From Erigeron canadensis (Eukaryota > Streptophyta > Magnoliopsida > Asterales > Asteraceae): a stretch of DNA of 64,000 bases. The notes beneath the pieces were generated by a model. It ran no database searches. It worked only from the letters and a program-made list of their open reading frames with translations, and was not told where the DNA came from. This document shows, piece after piece, positions 59,964 to 64,000 of the stretch (position 1 is its first letter; every line of letters begins with the position of its first letter). The translations under genes and the position numbers were made by a program. The stretch spans positions 498,501 through 562,500 of the forward strand of contig NC_057761.1 of NCBI RefSeq assembly GCF_010389155.1. Reading direction: 5' to 3'.

Positions 59964-60314
59964 AACTAAGAGGAGTGGGAAGAAGGGTAAGAAAGGGCGA
60001 CTTGTGCCATGTGGCATGGAGGGTAAAAAGAGTTGCCCCTCAAAAAAAGGTGGAAATGGGTGGGTTTTTAAGTAAGGGGCGACTTGTGCCATGTGGCACT
60101 TTTAATGATTGGTTTTAATGATTGATTTTATTTTTGTTTTAATTTTTTATGATTTTCATATTATTATAAAAATAACAAAATTTCTATAAATAGTAAAATA
60201 AAATACTAACCATTAAAATTAAAATCCAACACATACAAATTAAAACATAAAAACTACACATCAAACACATAAAAAAATTTATTCGATACACAAACACAAA
60301 TAAATAACTAATAA

Positions 60315-61751
60315 CTAATCATCATCGCTAAAGTAGTCATCGACTTCCAGTGGCACGTATGGTGGATGATTTCTCCTCTTGTTTTCCCAAAGATGATCTA
60401 CCAAATCCGCTAAGAGCATGTTGTGGGTTTGGCTATTTCGTACGGCTTGTGAATTCGTGATCCGTTGCTCCATTGAAGTTTGTTGTTCCCAATACGCCGG
60501 GTCTAGTGTCGGGTCTTCATCGTTGAAGTCTTGACAAAAAGCTTTATCTTCATCCTCCAATATCATGTTGTGTAAAGTGATACACGCGTATATCACGTCA
60601 TGCATCCTCTGCTTGTTCCAAAACCGTGAGGGAAAACTAACAACTTTACAACGCTTTTTAAGAACCCCGAATGCTTTCTCGATATCCTTTCGCGCCGATT
60701 CTTGTTTTTTCTTAAAGTATTTTCTCTTTTCGTCAATCGGGTCAGTAAAAGTCTTCACAAAGGTGGAATACTCAGGGTAGATGCCATCTGTCAAGTAGTA
60801 TCCGGCTTTGTAGTAGTTGTTGTTTGCATAAAAACCCGCTGCAAATTAAACAAAAGCTAATATTAGTTAACAAAAGCATATATAATATATTACTACATAT
60901 TATATACTTATACGTTAAGTACGTAATTAACCTGTAGGTGCCAAGCCAGATATAATTTTTTCCAAGACTGGGGACGCCTCAAACACGTTGATGTCATTGT
61001 TGGACCCCTGCTGACCAAAATATGCATTCCAAATCCACAAGTATTTGATATATAACTATATAAATAATATGTACGTTACTAAATATTATATACCTAACTA
61101 AATAATATGTAACTATATATAATGTACGTAAGTATTTGATATATAACTATATAAATATAACTATAAAATGTAAAATTAACTATATAATAATATATACGTA
61201 AGTAAATATTATATACCTAACTAAATAATATGTAACTATAATAATGTAAGTAAGTAAATAAGATATAACTATATATAAAATGTACGTTTACAAAAATAAA
61301 TTAGCGACTCCCGGGAAGTCCTAGCCGACATCTCCAAATGCTCGTCAAACAAGTCGACGCTACACCCATATGCTAATTGACGAAGCGCGGAGGTAGTCTT
61401 GTGTATCGGCATGAAACCCAGCTTCCCACGAGCATCCATTCTTTGTTGAAAATATGGATACCTTTCTTTCAAATCATTTGTAATTCTCAAAAATAGCCGC
61501 TTGCTCATACGATAGCGCCGTCTAAAATCTCTCGCGCCAAATACGGGTCGCTCGGCAAAGTAAAGGTGGACCAATCGCACGTATGCCTCTTCACGTCGAC
61601 GTTCCAGAACCGTTCTTCTTCTAGGCGAAAGTTGATCTTCCTCGTCTTCCGCGGCTTGAATCATAGTAGTAACCGTCAAAGCAACGGTACTAAGAATAGC
61701 GTCGTCGAGATCGATTGAATCATCGGATGAAGAGGGTGATGGAGGATCCAT
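60315..61751 (-). pseudogene. Harbinger transposase pseudogene, first catalytic block missing
   Basis: The N-terminal part (61751-61269) reads MDPPSPSSSDDSIDL, then RDFRRRYRMSKRLFLRI and LRQLAYGCSVDLFDEHLEMS, as in plant PIF/Harbinger DDE nucleases (DDE_Tnp_4). The C-terminal part resumes at about 61040 (LWIWNAYFGQQGSNNDINVF) and joins across an intron (60931-60842) to AGYYLTDGIYPEY, ARKDIEKAFGVLKKR and ITLHNMILEDE, ending at 60315. Between them, about 55 residues that should hold the first catalytic Asp (a GSIDCMHW-type block) are replaced by 230 bp of AT-rich tandem sequence. The enzyme would be inactive. Confidence 0.85.
61041..61268. repeat. AT-rich tandem block replacing part of the transposase
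   Basis: GTATTTGATATATAACTAT occurs at 61041 and 61132, and AAATATTATATACCTAACTA at 61081 and 61204. The block probably derives from intron DNA plus local duplication. A donor-like AAACGTACATT lies at its transposase side (near 61285). Confidence 0.7.
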
Positions 61752-62085
61752 ATCCGTAATATATGTATATATTTATGTAAAAATGAAAGAAGATTTATGT
61801 GTGTGTGTGATGGTGTTTTGTATATACGTATATGTTTTGTTAAAAATGGAAGAAGATGAAGATATATATAGGAAAGGGGAAAATTAAAAAAAATAAAAAA
61901 AATAATTAGCCATTAATGGCATTGGAAAGGGGGAAAAATTCTTGAAGTTTGGAGTGGTCAAAGGTGGAACGGGCGAGGGGAAGAAGTCGGGCAAAAGGGA
62001 AGTCGGTGGACGGGGGTGGTGTGGGGGGCGACGTCGAGCGAAATGGGGCGAGGGTCGGGCAAAAAGCTAGCCACTCCGTTTAGTC

Positions 62086-63095
62086 TTAGTAACTATTCAT
62101 GTCTCCAACAAATGGATTGGAGCATTTTGCAGTGATCCACTATTTATTAAATAGTGAATCAATTTTATGTAACTTCGTGCTTTCTTTTTATAGCTAGTTT
62201 CAGTTTGGGTGTGTTTTTACTTAATGTTTTGTACAATTAGTTATACCTAATTTTGGATTTTAGCTTTTCTATATATGGAGTGGTTTTTTTCCTTGCTTTT
62301 AGGTATGTTTATAATAAGGGATTTGCTAACTAATGGCTCTAATGCACTAGTTAACAAACATTTAATGAACTCATTATTTTCTTATTAATCAAAGAATATA
62401 TTTAATGTGTATTAATTCAATCAAACAATTTCTATTTTTAAATGAATAACTATTACATATTTTATATTTTAGGAAAATTAGACTTCATTAGACACTAGTT
62501 AGCAAATCCCCTTATACATGAGGTCTTGCTTAAGCCTTGGGGAAGATATAAGGAAGTTCCTTTATGAGGTCTTGGCTTGGGTATACCCATGTTCAAGTCT
62601 GAGGGGGCAGAGTTTACCCCTATTGATAGTCGTGCTTTCGGGCTGATTAATAGGGGGTTTCCCCCCATCGGGTATTTGAAATAGGCATTTCTACTTCGAG
62701 GGAGCTCTCTAGCGTGGATCCGATTACTTTTAATTTGTTGTTGCCTTGTATAATTAATCATATGTACTTTTTTTTAGTTTTCACTTCTCTTTGCAAGACT
62801 CTTTTCGTGGGTTTTCGATTTTGTTTCTCTTCCATTCTTTTTTCTTTGTATTTTTTTAAACTTTTACAACTAGTGTAATACCATTGGTGTGTAGGTGATT
62901 ATTCTATGTTGACAATTTGCTAGGCCGGATTCTATTTTTAATGCCATTTCCATAAGGCAAAAAAAAAAAAAAAAAAAAAAAAAACAAAATAAAAATTCTC
63001 AATACAAACTCATAAACAAAATTATCCAAAAAAAAAGAAAAAAGAAAACAGAAAACAAAATAACCAATCAGACTCCTACACATTCTCCTGTTTCC
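62086..63095. other. Intergenic region upstream of the GNAT gene
   Basis: No gene is supported. The part 62510-62750 holds a repeated GAGGTCTTG.CTT phrase and a B-box-like GTTCAAGTC (62612), so it may be a SINE fragment. An A-tract of 24-25 bases lies at about 62960-62984, close to the gene. Confidence 0.45.
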
Positions 63096-63730
63096 ATGGC
63101 CGCCGCAATCTCTCTATCTTCCTCCGCTGCCATCCACCATCTCCATCACCAATCACCACCGTATTTCAAAACCCACATCATAAACCCCAAATTCCCACCT
63201 CGTTTCAATCGCACCATCACTTGCTCATCTCAATCTTCACCATCATCATCATCTCCAACTCTTCAAGAAAACCCATTTCCATCTGGGAAATTCCTTACAG
63301 ACCCAGATCTCCAAAAGCTTCAATTCCTTCAAAGTTACAAACTTTTTCATAAATTACCATCTGGGTCTATGCTTTTAATCCGTGTGATGCAAGAACAAGA
63401 AATGGACATGACAGTTGAGTTGTTGGCTGAATCTTTTGCAGAATCCATGATGTTGCCTAAAGCTTATGTAAAGCTTTTGGCTTTTTTGGTGAAACAATAC
63501 TTGGTTGAAAGAAGAGCTTTGATGCCTCATGCTGTAACTTTGATTGCTTTTCATAGAACTGAAATAGATACTGATGATGATCAAGGGGGTAAATTGGAAG
63601 ATATACAATTAGCAGGGACTGTTGAAGTAAGTTTTGATCAGTTTGGGGCTAATGCTTCACCTCCAACTCCCATTCCCCCAAAAAATGCACCTTATATTTG
63701 TAACATGACAGTCAAGAAGTCCTTAAGAAG
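63096..63730 (+). CDS. Plastid-targeted GNAT acetyltransferase, first exon (3' part outside window)
   Basis: Exon 1 encodes 211 complete codons and ends at a GT donor (63731). The first 50 residues are rich in Ser, His and Pro with few acidic residues (MAAAISLSSSAAIHHLHHQ), as in a chloroplast transit peptide. Residues 90-200 carry a GNAT-like fold start (MTVELLAESFAESM, then LAGTVEVSFDQFG, then YICNMTVKKSLRR). The acetyl-CoA-binding R/Q-x-x-G-x-G/A loop should begin right after the splice site, since the exon stops at KKSLRR. Members acetylate protein lysines or N-termini in plastids, some also melatonin precursors; which applies cannot be told here. Confidence 0.85.
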
Positions 63731-64000
63731 GTAATTTCCATGAATATATTTTTTCACGCAACACTTATTGGTTACAATATTCTGTGCTTTTCGTTATTCG
63801 TGGCTTAGTTTATTTATTCATAATTCTGTATATGCACTAAGCTTAGTTTGTTAAGTAATAACCGTTGAAGGATTATATCTAAGCATCAATTATTAGGTTT
63901 GTCGGTTTTCTTGCCTTGTTGAATACTTGATTATCTGATATTAGGGAACTGCTGGTTCTGTGTTGCTATCAAGATTATATAAATTCGTTGGATTTTAACT

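Larger units (their letters stand above)
59964..62085 (-). mobile_element. PIF/Harbinger DNA transposon, dead copy
   Basis: The ends AACTAAGAGGAGTGG and, inverted, GACTAAACGGAGTGG match at 12 of 15 positions and are flanked by TTA (59961-59963, 62086-62088), the three-base target typical of this superfamily. The 2.1-kb interior encodes the remains of a Harbinger nuclease on the minus strand. Subterminal regions repeat GGGCGACTTGTGCCATGTGGCA (59996 and 60078). Confidence 0.8.

Overview
The window looks like nuclear DNA of a eudicot plant. It has AT-rich spacers, plant spliceosomal introns, a trichome-birefringence-like acetyltransferase, a valine-catabolism hydrolase and a plastid-type acetyltransferase, all set among layers of transposable elements. 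The style of the elements (Tat-type Ty3/gypsy with an antisense ORF, tRNA-derived SINEs, GC-rich Helitron 3' ends) fits an asterid, perhaps Asteraceae, but that is an impression and not a proof.

Layout. 1-5953: a decayed Ty3/gypsy element with both LTRs (the 5' one cut by the window edge). 5954-14974: gene-free AT-rich DNA with Helitron-like ends, inverted and tandem repeats. 14975-16504: a TIR element filled with a GGTCAGCTTGG-type minisatellite and carrying a 499-bp solo LTR. 16788-19265: a 2.5-kb Mutator-like (MULE) element with 9-bp target duplications, itself carrying a probable solo LTR. 21108-34762: a non-autonomous Tat-type gypsy (gag and protease, no reverse transcriptase or integrase, one antisense ORF) interrupted by a 6.8-kb rearranged gypsy whose LTR arms face each other. 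34763-37078: a foldback element and a head-to-head pair of Helitron-like repeats. 39984-43716: a 3.7-kb hAT-type element with 8-bp target duplications, holding a Stowaway MITE and a second MULE.

The genic part is 44-64 kb. It holds a TBL-family O-acetyltransferase (44091-45719, +), an unrecognised five-exon gene on the minus strand (50226-48014) whose first intron contains the second copy of the minisatellite element, a partial duplicated CHY1-like pseudogene (50680-53098), its intact parent (3-hydroxyisobutyryl-CoA hydrolase, 15 exons, 55237-58288), a dead PIF/Harbinger element (59964-62085), and the first exon of a plastid GNAT acetyltransferase (63096 to the window end).

The genes do not form a pathway. 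The informative relations are structural. The CHY1-like pair shows a local duplication followed by SINE and TIR-element insertions, and the two minisatellite copies provide a filled and an empty site for the same LTR insertion. Several element boundaries are fixed by exact target-site duplications read directly from the sequence. All homology statements rest on motif recognition by eye; no search was run.
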